Part shown: piece by piece, positions 22,556-31,321 of the stretch
Layout: the number at the start of each line of letters is the position of its first letter
How positions within the stretch are numbered: the stretch's first letter is position 1
Source of the DNA: an uncultured delta proteobacterium
GTDB lineage: Bacteria > Myxococcota_A > UBA9160 > JAFDET01
NCBI GenBank assembly: GCA_947260035.1
Contig: CAMYOO010000005.1
Span: 1-36,531 of the forward strand
Reading direction: 5' to 3'
Length of the DNA: 36,531 bases
Translations under genes and position numbers: made by a program
The notes under the pieces: model-generated
What the model was told of the DNA's origin: nothing
Database searches by the model: none
What the model saw: only the letters and a program-made list of their open reading frames with translations

Positions 22556-23224
22556 GTGGTCGATCCGACGCGCCGTCCCCGTGATTTCCAACGTGCCTGG
22601 TACCGCTACGCCGCGCGGCTGTTGCCGGCCAAGGGCGGACGCTGGCTCGATCTGGGCTGCGGGCAGGCCGAGTTCCTGGAGCTGGCCTCCGAGCAGGGCC
22701 TCGAGGGCATGGGCCTCGACCGCCAGCCCAACAACGCCCGCGCCTGCCGGGCCGCCGGACGGGCGGTCCTGGTGGCGGACCTGGGCCGCTGCCTGCCCTT
22801 CCGCGACGCTTCGCTCGACGGAGCCTCGCTGATCGAGGTGATCGAGCACATCGTGGAGGCCGAAGCGCTGGTGGCCGAGCTGGCCCGGGTGATCCGGCCG
22901 GGTGGCTGGCTGGTGATGACGACGCCCAACGTGGCGCATCTCACCTATCGCTGGCGAGCGCTGACGGGACACGAGCCCAAGCAGGAGGGCTACCACTACC
23001 GCTTCTTCGTGCGCCGCACCCTGGAGGCGATCTTCGCCCGCGAGGGCTTCCGCATCGCCGCACGGGCGTCTTTCGGCAAGCAGTCGCTGCTCTCGAAGCT
23101 GGCCCGGCTGGCGGGCCGCGGCCGCAAGTACAAGGTGCGCTACGCGGTGCCCACGCCGCTGGAAAGCCTACTCGCCCAGCACTTCGTATGGCGGCTGGAG
23201 CGGGTGGAGCGCCCCAACCCGTAG
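22556..23224 (+). CDS. Class I SAM-dependent methyltransferase
   Basis: 222 aa, GTG start; GGRWLDLGCGQAEFLELA (motif I), ASLIEVIEHIVEAEALVAELARVIRPGGWLVMTTPN (Methyltransf_11/UbiE-like). Confidence 0.88.
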   Translation: MVDPTRRPRDFQRAWYRYAARLLPAKGGRWLDLGCGQAEFLELASEQGLEGMGLDRQPNNARACRAAGRAVLVADLGRCLPFRDASLDGASLIEVIEHIVEAEALVAELARVIRPGGWLVMTTPNVAHLTYRWRALTGHEPKQEGYHYRFFVRRTLEAIFAREGFRIAARASFGKQSLLSKLARLAGRGRKYKVRYAVPTPLESLLAQHFVWRLERVERPNP

Positions 23225-23230
23225 CGGCGC

Positions 23231-24328
23231 TCAGCCCAACCGCGACGGCAGCGGGAGCGGAGTCTCGGACTGCGTCTCCTCCACCGGCGCCACGGTCACC
23301 GCAAAGCAGCGAACGTCGAGCTCCGCGGTCAGGCGCTGCGCCAGCGCATCGCGCTCGTCGGGACCGCGGGCCACCAGCTGCGCCGATCCGTCGCCTTGGG
23401 AGCCCACGCCCTTGCCGCCCCAGGCCAGCTCGCGAGCCGCGGGGTGCGACAAGACCTGGCGCAGGCCCGGCGCACGCAGCTGCTCTGGCGACGCGGGAGC
23501 GACGCGTTCGTCGAAGCAGGCTTGGGCTTCGTGCATCAGTTCGCCCAGGCTGCGCGCGTCTCCGGCCTCCAACGCCGCGCGACCGCGCTGCACGAGCGCA
23601 CGATTCGCCTCACCCAAGGCGTCGCGCACGCCCCGCGCCAGGGCTCCGGGAGCGTCGGGGAAGCATGCGTTGAGGTCCGCCAGGATACGGCGCGTATCCT
23701 TGCCGCGACGCAGATCCACGACCAGCATCGGGATCGCAGCGCCCGGCAGCAGGGGCTCGACCTGCAGCGAGGCACCGTCGAAGTGCATCAACGAGGGCCG
23801 ATGCCCGTAGGCGCAGATCTGGTCCATGCGCCCGCAGACCGAGCCGGTGCGACGCTCGCCGGCGTACGCCAGCTCCATCTCGTCGTCCAGCGAGAGCGAA
23901 AGATCGTGCACGCGAGCAAAGGCCCGCGCCACCAGCACGCACGCCGCGGCCGAAGACGAGAGCCCGCGGCCCACCGGCAGGTCGGCGCGAATCGCGATGC
24001 GCAGGCCGCCCGGCCGGTAACGTTCCAGGACCTCGCAGGCCACGCCGGCGGCATAGCTGAAGAAGCCGCCGGCGCGTGCGGCGGAGTCCAGCGCCGCCGA
24101 CTCCAGCGGAAAGCGCTCGGGCCCCTGACGCGTGCCGTCGGGCAGCCGGGCTTCGATCTCGAGGACATCGTCCAACGCCTCGACCTCGGCGTGCAGGCCG
24201 GGATCGGTGCCGGTGACGAGGCACAGACCGGGCGCGATCTCGGGAAAGCGCTCGCGGTAGCCACCGGCCCAGTCCGAGTGCTCGCCCAGGAGGCACAGGC
24301 GCCCGGGCACGAAGAGCGCCACGCTCAC
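23231..24328 (-). CDS. GHMP-family sugar kinase (galactokinase/glucuronokinase-like)
   Basis: GTG start at 24328: VSVALFVPGRLCLLGEHSDWAGGYRE; ATP loop LPVGRGLSSSAAACVLVARAFA; GSVCGRMDQICAYG; C-terminal GGKGVGSQGDGSAQLVA. GTGA overlap with the preceding gene. The ORF track starts too far upstream. Confidence 0.85.
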   Translation of the reverse strand: MSVALFVPGRLCLLGEHSDWAGGYRERFPEIAPGLCLVTGTDPGLHAEVEALDDVLEIEARLPDGTRQGPERFPLESAALDSAARAGGFFSYAAGVACEVLERYRPGGLRIAIRADLPVGRGLSSSAAACVLVARAFARVHDLSLSLDDEMELAYAGERRTGSVCGRMDQICAYGHRPSLMHFDGASLQVEPLLPGAAIPMLVVDLRRGKDTRRILADLNACFPDAPGALARGVRDALGEANRALVQRGRAALEAGDARSLGELMHEAQACFDERVAPASPEQLRAPGLRQVLSHPAARELAWGGKGVGSQGDGSAQLVARGPDERDALAQRLTAELDVRCFAVTVAPVEETQSETPLPLPSRLG

Positions 24329-25443
24329 GCCTTCTCCAACGCCGCGCGGTACAGCGCCTCGACCCCCTCGGCCAGGCCCGAGGGCGAGAAGAGCGTGCGC
24401 GCCCTGCGCGCGGCAGCCTCGCCCAGCGCGCGGCCGGTGTCGTCGTGCAAGAGTCGCTCCCAGGCGGCGGCCAGGGCGTCCGGGTCCTCGTCCACGACGA
24501 AGCCGGTCTCCCCGTCCGCCACGATCTCCGGCAAGGCTCCGCGGCGCGTCACCACCGCGGGAATCGCACAGGCGGCGGCCTCGAGCACCGCGCGACAGGT
24601 TCCATCGGTACCGGGTACGAGCAGGGTGAACACATCGATCGCTCGGATCGTCTCCAGGTAGTCCTCCCCCCGATACCCGGCGAAGACCACGCGGTTTCCC
24701 AGCCCGCGGCGGCGCGCCGGGTCTTCGGCCACCGCCTCGCGATGGGTGCCGCGCCCCACCACCAGCAGGCGCGCGCGCGGGTCGCGGGCGAAGAGCCGCT
24801 CGGCGGCGTCCAGCAGCAGGTCGAAACGACGCCGCGGCTGCATGCGCGCCACGATGCCCACGACGCGGTCGTCCATGCCCAGCCCCAGCGCCCTGCGCAC
24901 GTCCGGATCCTGCGGCGCGGGTTGGAAGCGCTCCAGGTCCACCGCGCCGAAGCCGCCGGCCGCCGGCCGACCGCGGCGCAGCGCCGCGTTGCGCTGCGCC
25001 AACCCCGGCGAGACGCACCACAGACCGTCGGTACCCGGACCGAAGAGCCAACGGTTCCAGGGCCGGTCCGCGATCGGCTCGGAGTGGGACAGCGTGCGCA
25101 CCAGGCGCGCGCCGCTGCCGCGTCGCGCCAACAGCGCGAGGGCGTGATCGCGGGAGTGCCAGGCGTGCACCACGTCGAAGCGCTGCTCGGCCAGGTAGCG
25201 CACCAGACGGCGCCCATCGCGGCGGTCGCGCCAGGGATGGAAACCCCGGGCCGGCTCCAGGACGAGCGCCGGCGGAAAGCCCGCCGCGCGGGCGTGCTCG
25301 GCCACACCGGCGCGGGGCCGCGGCGTCTCGGGACAGGCCAGCACCAGATCGTGGCCGCGTTCGCGGAGCCCGAGCGCCAGCTGCAGCATGGGCTCGGCGG
25401 GCCCGGTCCACTTCCAGTCGCTGGTGATCTGGAGGATCTTCAC
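24325..25443 (-). CDS. Family 4 glycosyltransferase
   Basis: GTG start at 25443: VKILQITSDWKWTGPAEPMLQLALGLRERGHDL...VDLERFQP...VGIVARMQPRRRFDLLLDAAERL...VPGTDGTCRAVLEAAACAIPAVVTRRGALPEIVADGETGFVV. Confidence 0.92.
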   Translation of the reverse strand: MKILQITSDWKWTGPAEPMLQLALGLRERGHDLVLACPETPRPRAGVAEHARAAGFPPALVLEPARGFHPWRDRRDGRRLVRYLAEQRFDVVHAWHSRDHALALLARRGSGARLVRTLSHSEPIADRPWNRWLFGPGTDGLWCVSPGLAQRNAALRRGRPAAGGFGAVDLERFQPAPQDPDVRRALGLGMDDRVVGIVARMQPRRRFDLLLDAAERLFARDPRARLLVVGRGTHREAVAEDPARRRGLGNRVVFAGYRGEDYLETIRAIDVFTLLVPGTDGTCRAVLEAAACAIPAVVTRRGALPEIVADGETGFVVDEDPDALAAAWERLLHDDTGRALGEAAARRARTLFSPSGLAEGVEALYRAALEKA

Positions 25444-26255
25444 GCCGCGGGATCGACGGGCTGCACCCGAGCGGCCTTGCCCGATGCCGGAACACCGGCG
25501 TCGCCGCGTCGCTCCAGCTCCCACAACGTCGCGTACTTCAAGAACACGTGGAACGCCGACGCGGCCGCGATCGCAAAGCCCGGAAATCCGTCGCGAAAAC
25601 CCGCCTTCAGCAGGTAGCCGCGCAGGAAACGCGCCGGTGGCCGCAGCAGCCAGTCGGACACCCGCGCCCGCCGTCCCTCGGCGTGCAGCGCCCGCGCCTG
25701 AATGCGGCTGAAGTCCTGGATGCGCGCCACCTGGTCCGCCAGGTCGCGGTAGCTGTAGTGCTCCAGCTCGCCGGACAGGCGTTCCACCCGGCCCTCCACG
25801 CGCACCCGGCCGTGCGGATTCGTCCCCACCCAACGACCGCCTTCGCGGCGGAAGAGCCGCAGCTGCCAATCGGGGTGGAAGTCCCCGTGGCGGATCCAGC
25901 GGCCCAGGTGGAAGGTCAGCCGGTCCAGCTCATAGCCGTCCGCGGCGTCGCCCCGCGCCAGCTCCGCGCAGATGGCCTCGCACAGACCGGGGCTCACCGC
26001 CTCGTCGGCATCCACCGCCAGCAGCCAGTCGCAGCGCGCCTGGTCCAGCGCAAAGTTCTTCTGCTCGATGTTCCCGACGTAGGCTCGCGTAAAGACCCGG
26101 GCGCCCGCCTCCCGGGCGATCGCCTCGGTGCGGTCGGAGCTGCGCTCGTCCACCACCACGACCACGTCGTCGGCGAACGCCACCGATTTCAGGCAACGGG
26201 GCAGATCCCGCTCCTCGTTGCAGGCGATGATGCAGACGCTGAGGGGGAGGCTCAC
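25440..26255 (-). CDS. Family 2 glycosyltransferase, WaaE/KdtX/LgtF-like
   Basis: 271 aa, GTG start; LSVCIIACNEERDLPRCLKSVAFADDVVVVVDERSSDRTEAIAREAGARVFTRAYVGNIEQKNFALDQARCDWLLAVDADEAVSPGL. Confidence 0.9.
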   Translation of the reverse strand: MSLPLSVCIIACNEERDLPRCLKSVAFADDVVVVVDERSSDRTEAIAREAGARVFTRAYVGNIEQKNFALDQARCDWLLAVDADEAVSPGLCEAICAELARGDAADGYELDRLTFHLGRWIRHGDFHPDWQLRLFRREGGRWVGTNPHGRVRVEGRVERLSGELEHYSYRDLADQVARIQDFSRIQARALHAEGRRARVSDWLLRPPARFLRGYLLKAGFRDGFPGFAIAAASAFHVFLKYATLWELERRGDAGVPASGKAARVQPVDPAA

Positions 26256-28402
26256 GAGCGGAGTCGCTCGACGGAGAGCACGCCCCGGATCCGCTCGAGC
26301 TTCTTCATCACGGCGTTGAGCGTCTCCACATCAGCGACGGTCAAGTCGAAGGATTGCAGCGCCTTCTGGTCCCGGGTGGTGGTGACCCGCGCGCCCTCGA
26401 TGTTGATGCCCGCCTCCGAGATGGTGTTCGTGACGCTGGCCAGCAGACCGGGCTTGTCGAGGGAGTGCACCCGCACCTTGATGCGACGCGGAACCGTGGT
26501 CTTGGTGTCCCACTCCACGTCGACGCGCCGCTCCGGATCCAGCTCGAAGACCTTGCTGCAGTCCTTCACATGCACGGTCACGCCCCGACCCCGTGTGATG
26601 AAGCCGATGACTTCGTCTCCCGGAAGCGGGCTGCAGCAGCGGGCGAAACGCACCAACACGTCACCCATGCCCGAAACCCGGATCCCGGTGCGATCGGACG
26701 GCGCGCGCTCGCGCCGGAAGAAGCTGCGCCGCTTCGGCTTCGGCTCGGGCACGGCTTCCGCGTTCGGGTCCAGCTTGCGCACCACCTGGGCGGCCGGCAA
26801 GCGGCCGTAGCCGATGCGCGAGAACAGCTCTTCCACCGAGCCCGCCGCGTCGCTGCGGGCCACCTCTTCGATGGCGCCGTCACCCAGCAGCTTGGTCAGG
26901 TTGAGGCCCGCGCGGCGCAGCTCGCGCTCCAGGATCTGACGGCCCAGCTCGCGGCTGCGAGCCTGCTCGGCGCCCCGTATCGCGTGCCGGATCTTGCTGC
27001 GAGCCTTGCCCGACACCACGAAATCGAGCCAGTCCTTGCGGGGATGCTGGCTCTTGCTGGTGATGATCTCGACGGTGTCGCCGTTCTGGAGCACGTTACG
27101 CAGGGGAACCATGCGTCCGTTCACCCGGGTGCCGCCGCAATGATCGCCCACCTCGCTGTGGATGGCGTAGGCGAAGTCCACGGGCGTGGCCCCTCGCGGC
27201 AACGTGATGACATCCCCGCCCGGCGTGAACACGAACACATCGTCCGGGAACAGGTCGACCTTCACCGTGTCCAGGAACTCGTGGGGATCCTGGAGCTCTC
27301 GCTGCCACTCCAGCAGCTGGCGCAGCCACGCGAAACGACGCGTGTCCTCTTCATCTTGGGCGATGCGGCCTTCCTTGTACTTCCAGTGCGCCGCGATGCC
27401 CAGCTCCGCCTGGTCGTGCATCTCGCGCGTGCGGATCTGCATCTCCATGCGCTCACCGTAGGGGCCGATCACCGTGGTGTGCAGGCACTGGTAGCCGTTG
27501 CTCTTGGGTAGGGCGACGTAGTCCTTGAAACGGCCGGGGACCGGGCGCCACAGATCGTGCACCAGGCCAAGCGCCTCGTAGACGCTGCTCTTGGCACCGC
27601 TGATGACCATGCGGAAGGCGATCACGTCGTAGATCTGGTCCAGGCTGACGCCCTGGCTCTCCATCTTCTTGTGAATGGACGCCAGGTCCTTGACCCGGCC
27701 CGACACCTCGGCCCCGATGCCCGCGTCGCCGAGCTTGGCCGAGAGGATTCCAATCACCTCCTCGATGTACTCCTCGCGCTCCTTGCGACTGGTCGTGAGC
27801 TGGCGCTCCAGCTCCTCCACGACCGCCGGGCGCAGGGTGCGGAAGGCCAGGTCCTCGAGCTCCTGCTTCATCCAGTGGATGCCCAGGCGCTGAGCCAGGG
27901 GCACGTAGATCTCGATCGTCTCCTGGGCCACGCGCCGTCCCGCGTCTTCGCTCATGTACTTGACGGTGCGCATGTTGTGCAGGCGGTCGGCCAGCTTGAT
28001 GAGCAGGATGCGGATGTCCTTGGACATGGCCAGCAGCATCTTGCGGAAGTTCTCGGCCTGGCGTTCGCGCGTGGACTTGAACTCGATGCGGGCGATCTTG
28101 GTGAGGCCCTCCACCAGGAAGGTCACCTCGGAACCGCACAGACGGTCGAGCTCCTCGCTGGTGGTGAGGGTGTCCTCGAGGGTGTCGTGCAGCAGGGCGG
28201 CGGCGACGCAGATCGCATCGAGGCGCATCTCGGTGAGGATTCCCGCCACCTCCAGGGGGTGGACCAGATAGGGCTCACCCGAGAGACGCTCCTGCCCCTC
28301 GTGAACCTTGGCCGAGAAGACGTAGGCCCGCTGCAAGAGCTCGGTGTCGGCCTGGGGGTCGTAGTCCAGGACGCGGTCGAGGATGTCGTTGAAGCGGAAC
28401 AC
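26252..28402 (-). CDS. spoT: Bifunctional (p)ppGpp synthetase/hydrolase (RelA/SpoT family)
   Basis: 716 aa, GTG start; HD hydrolase (VAAALLHDTLEDT, KLADRLHNMRT), synthetase (YDVIAFRMVI, GRFKDYVALPKSNGYQCLHTTVIGP, EMQIRTREMHDQAELGIAAHWKYKEG), TGS domain and C-terminal ACT domain. Confidence 0.96.
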   Translation of the reverse strand: MFRFNDILDRVLDYDPQADTELLQRAYVFSAKVHEGQERLSGEPYLVHPLEVAGILTEMRLDAICVAAALLHDTLEDTLTTSEELDRLCGSEVTFLVEGLTKIARIEFKSTRERQAENFRKMLLAMSKDIRILLIKLADRLHNMRTVKYMSEDAGRRVAQETIEIYVPLAQRLGIHWMKQELEDLAFRTLRPAVVEELERQLTTSRKEREEYIEEVIGILSAKLGDAGIGAEVSGRVKDLASIHKKMESQGVSLDQIYDVIAFRMVISGAKSSVYEALGLVHDLWRPVPGRFKDYVALPKSNGYQCLHTTVIGPYGERMEMQIRTREMHDQAELGIAAHWKYKEGRIAQDEEDTRRFAWLRQLLEWQRELQDPHEFLDTVKVDLFPDDVFVFTPGGDVITLPRGATPVDFAYAIHSEVGDHCGGTRVNGRMVPLRNVLQNGDTVEIITSKSQHPRKDWLDFVVSGKARSKIRHAIRGAEQARSRELGRQILERELRRAGLNLTKLLGDGAIEEVARSDAAGSVEELFSRIGYGRLPAAQVVRKLDPNAEAVPEPKPKRRSFFRRERAPSDRTGIRVSGMGDVLVRFARCCSPLPGDEVIGFITRGRGVTVHVKDCSKVFELDPERRVDVEWDTKTTVPRRIKVRVHSLDKPGLLASVTNTISEAGINIEGARVTTTRDQKALQSFDLTVADVETLNAVMKKLERIRGVLSVERLRS

Positions 28403-28493
28403 GCGCTCCCCAATTCTCCTTTGAAAACAAGTGCTTGGAAAGGATAGTCAGGCCCGGCGCCGGCCGCCAGCAGGCGCCCGAAAAGCGCTGCAC

Positions 28494-29141
28494 CTACCGC
28501 AAGTTGTCGAATCCCGGGCCGAGCCGCTCGAGCGCCGCCTCAAGGCCGTAGCGCTTCCGAGCCTCGGCCGGGTCGCCGCCGCGTTCGGCGTCGAGGATGC
28601 CGTGGACGGCGGAGAGAGTCTCCTCCAAGTCATCGTTGACGACCGCATAGTCGAACTCGCGCACCGCCTGGATCTCGCGCCTCGCGATGGTGAGACGCCG
28701 CTGGATGACCTCGTCCGCGTCGGTCCCGCGTGTACGCAGGCGCCGCTCCAGCTCCTCCCAGGAGGGCGGCAACAGGAAGATCAGGCGCGCGTCGTCGCGC
28801 CGTGCGCGGATCTGGGCCGCACCCTGAACCTCGATCTCCAACAGGACGTCGACGCCCCGGGCCAGGTTCGCGTCCAGCTCCCGAGATGAAGTCCCGTAGA
28901 GGTTGCCGCCGTACTCAGCCCACTCCAGGAAGACGTCCTGCTCCTCGAGCCCTCGGAACGCCTTCTCAGACACGAAGTGGTAGTGAACACCGTCCACTTC
29001 ACCCTGCCTGGGCGTGCGCGTGGCGTGCGAGACGGAATGCACCAGCTCGGGGTCGCCGTCCACGAGCGCACGGCACACGGTGGTCTTGCCGGTGCCCGAA
29101 GGCGCGGCGACGACGAAGGGGATCCCCCGGCGCGCGCTCAT
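28494..29141 (-). CDS. gmk: Guanylate kinase
   Basis: 215 aa; [80 protein letters not shown]. Confidence 0.97.
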   Translation of the reverse strand: MSARRGIPFVVAAPSGTGKTTVCRALVDGDPELVHSVSHATRTPRQGEVDGVHYHFVSEKAFRGLEEQDVFLEWAEYGGNLYGTSSRELDANLARGVDVLLEIEVQGAAQIRARRDDARLIFLLPPSWEELERRLRTRGTDADEVIQRRLTIARREIQAVREFDYAVVNDDLEETLSAVHGILDAERGGDPAEARKRYGLEAALERLGPGFDNLR

Positions 29142-29431
29142 CGCGCGCCGTCCTCGGGCTCGGCGCCCTCGGGCGTCAGGCGTCCGGCCACGGTCTCGGG
29201 GTTCAGGGCCGAGAGGATCACGTGGTCGCTGTCGGTCACCAGGATCGAGCGGGTGCGGCGACCCTGGGTGGCATCGACCAGCTTGCCCCGGCTCGACGCC
29301 TCTTCGCGCAAGCGCTTCATGGGCGCCGATTGAGGCGACACGATGCAGACCACGCGCGAGGCCAGGATCAGGTTGCCGTAGCCGATGTTGAGCAGTCGCG
29401 AGCGCGAGCGATCGGCCGCGCCGTCATTCAA
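29138..29431 (-). CDS. remA: RemA/YlzA (DUF370) family DNA-binding regulator
   Basis: [77 protein letters not shown] overlap with gmk; apparent TTG start overlapping the end of yicC by 8 nt. Confidence 0.93.
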   Translation of the reverse strand: MNDGAADRSRSRLLNIGYGNLILASRVVCIVSPQSAPMKRLREEASSRGKLVDATQGRRTRSILVTDSDHVILSALNPETVAGRLTPEGAEPEDGAR

Positions 29432-30314
29432 CGTTCTGGACCTGCTCGCGCACGCGTTCCAGCTCGGTCTTCAGCTCCACGACACGGTGAGCGATGGGCG
29501 CATCACTGCCCTTGGAGCCGACGGTGTTGGCCTCGCGGCCCAGCTCCTGGAGCAGGAAGTCCAGCCGGCGGCCGACCGGGTGGCCCGGCCCGGCCGCGTC
29601 CAGCGAGGCGCGGAACTGTTCCACGTGGCTGCGCAAGCGCACGATCTCCTCGGTGATGTCCATGCGGTCGGCCGCCAGCACGATCTCCTGGAGCAGGCGG
29701 CCCTCGTCGTGCACGCCCGTCTCCTGGGCCAGGGCCTCGGCGCGCTTGCGCAAGCGCTCGCGCACGTGCTCCTGCACGCCGTCGGAGCGAGCCGCCAGCT
29801 CTTCCGCCAGCTCCGCGATCCGGTCGAGACGCCCGCGGATCTCGCGCTCCAGGGCTTCGCCTTCGGCCCGGCGCATGCCGGCGGCCTGTTCGAGGGCCAC
29901 GTCGGCGTGACGGAACAGCGCCTCACGCAGCGCCTCGCTCGGAAGCTCGTGCTCCACGAAGCGCGCCACCCCCGGCAGCCCGAGCACGTCGTCCACATCG
30001 AGATCGCCGGAGAGCCCGTGGCGCTCGCGCAGCGTGGCCGCCGCCTCCAGGTAGCGCGCCACCGCGTCGAGATCGATCTCCACGTCCTGTGCGGTTCCGC
30101 CGGCCGACGGCATCTGCACCGAGAGGTCCACCTTGCCGCGATCGAAGCGGCTCTGCACCCGCGTGCGCAGCTCCGACTCGAACGCGGCCAGCGGCCGGGG
30201 AAGTCGCACCCGCACGTCCAGGTAACGGTGGTTCACCGAGCGCACTTCGACGTCGAAGGCGGCCCCTTCCACCTCGAACCGATCCCGCCCGAAGCCGGTC
30301 ATGCTGAAGATCAC
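29424..30314 (-). CDS. yicC: YicC/YloC family endoribonuclease-like protein
   Basis: GTG start at 30314: [50 protein letters not shown]...[53 protein letters not shown]. Confidence 0.95.
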   Translation of the reverse strand: MIFSMTGFGRDRFEVEGAAFDVEVRSVNHRYLDVRVRLPRPLAAFESELRTRVQSRFDRGKVDLSVQMPSAGGTAQDVEIDLDAVARYLEAAATLRERHGLSGDLDVDDVLGLPGVARFVEHELPSEALREALFRHADVALEQAAGMRRAEGEALEREIRGRLDRIAELAEELAARSDGVQEHVRERLRKRAEALAQETGVHDEGRLLQEIVLAADRMDITEEIVRLRSHVEQFRASLDAAGPGHPVGRRLDFLLQELGREANTVGSKGSDAPIAHRVVELKTELERVREQVQNVE

Positions 30315-30316
30315 CG

Positions 30317-31321
30317 CTACGCCTCCGCGGCCTCGATGGCGGCCGGCAACAGCGCCTTCACCTCTTCGGGCGTGGCGGTGGCCGTCCCCACCTTGCCCAG
30401 CACCACGCCCGCCGCCGCGTTGGCGATCACCGCCGCCTCCAGCAGCGAGCCCCCGGCGCGCAGCGCCAACACCAACGCCGCGATTGTGGTGTCTCCCGCG
30501 CCTTGCACGTCGAAGACCTCTCGTGCTGCAGTGCGCACATCCACTCCCGGCGTGTCGCCCTCGAAGACGGTCATGCCCGACGAGCCTCGGGTGACGACGA
30601 AATCGGCCTCGCCCAGCTCTTGGCGCAGCGTCGCCACCGCGCGCGCCAGATCCTCGGGGGTGCGGATGCGCACGCCCGAGAGCACCTCCGTCTCGCGCAG
30701 GTTGGGCTTCACCAGCGTGGCTCCGCGGTAGGGAGCCAGGCTGTGCTTGGGATCGACGGCGATGGGCACCTCGGCCGCATTCAGCAGATCCATGGCGCCG
30801 CGGATCACGCTGTCGGACAGCACGCCCTTGGCGTAATCCTCGAAGATGACGCCGTCGGCGAAGGGCAGCGTCGTCTCGATCTGGCGCAGCAGGCGCCGGG
30901 AGTCTTCGGCGGAGACTTCGTCCTCGTCCTCCCGATCGAAGCGCAGCAGCTGTTGGTTGCGCGCCACGAGCCGGGTCTTGCGGGTGGTGGGACGACCCTC
31001 CAACGCCACCAGGCCCGCCGGATCCACGCCCAGGGCTTTGAGCAGGTCGGCGACGCGGCCACCTACACGGTCGTCGCCGATCACGGCGCAGAGGTGGCAA
31101 CGACCGCCCAGGGCGACCACATTGCGCACCACGTTGCCCGCACCGCCCAGGGCCTCGGATTCCCTCGCCACGTGCACGACGGGCACCGGCGCCTCGGGAC
31201 TGATGCGCTCCGAATCGCCCCACAGGTACTCGTCCAACATCACGTCGCCCACGACCAGCAAAGAGACGCCGCCGAAGGCATCCACCAGCATCGCCAGACG
31301 GGCTTCTTCGAGTCCGTTCAC
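30317..31321 (-). CDS. rfaE1: D-glycero-beta-D-manno-heptose-7-phosphate kinase (RfaE domain I, PfkB family)
   Basis: GTG start at 31321 (VNGLEEARLAMLVDAFGGVSLLVVGDVMLDEYLWGDSERISPEAPVPVVHV; FDREDEDE; EDYAKGVLS; DPKHSLAPYRGATLVKPNLRE; DVQGAGDTTIAALVLAL). No C-terminal nucleotidyltransferase domain. Confidence 0.93.
   Translation of the reverse strand: MNGLEEARLAMLVDAFGGVSLLVVGDVMLDEYLWGDSERISPEAPVPVVHVARESEALGGAGNVVRNVVALGGRCHLCAVIGDDRVGGRVADLLKALGVDPAGLVALEGRPTTRKTRLVARNQQLLRFDREDEDEVSAEDSRRLLRQIETTLPFADGVIFEDYAKGVLSDSVIRGAMDLLNAAEVPIAVDPKHSLAPYRGATLVKPNLRETEVLSGVRIRTPEDLARAVATLRQELGEADFVVTRGSSGMTVFEGDTPGVDVRTAAREVFDVQGAGDTTIAALVLALRAGGSLLEAAVIANAAAGVVLGKVGTATATPEEVKALLPAAIEAAEA

Noticed and set aside
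24329-25495. Upstream part of the 754-aa ORF 23231..25495 (apparent large fusion with the GHMP kinase)
   Set aside because: Out-of-frame Arg/Ala/Gly-rich translation of the GT4 gene, not a fusion partner.
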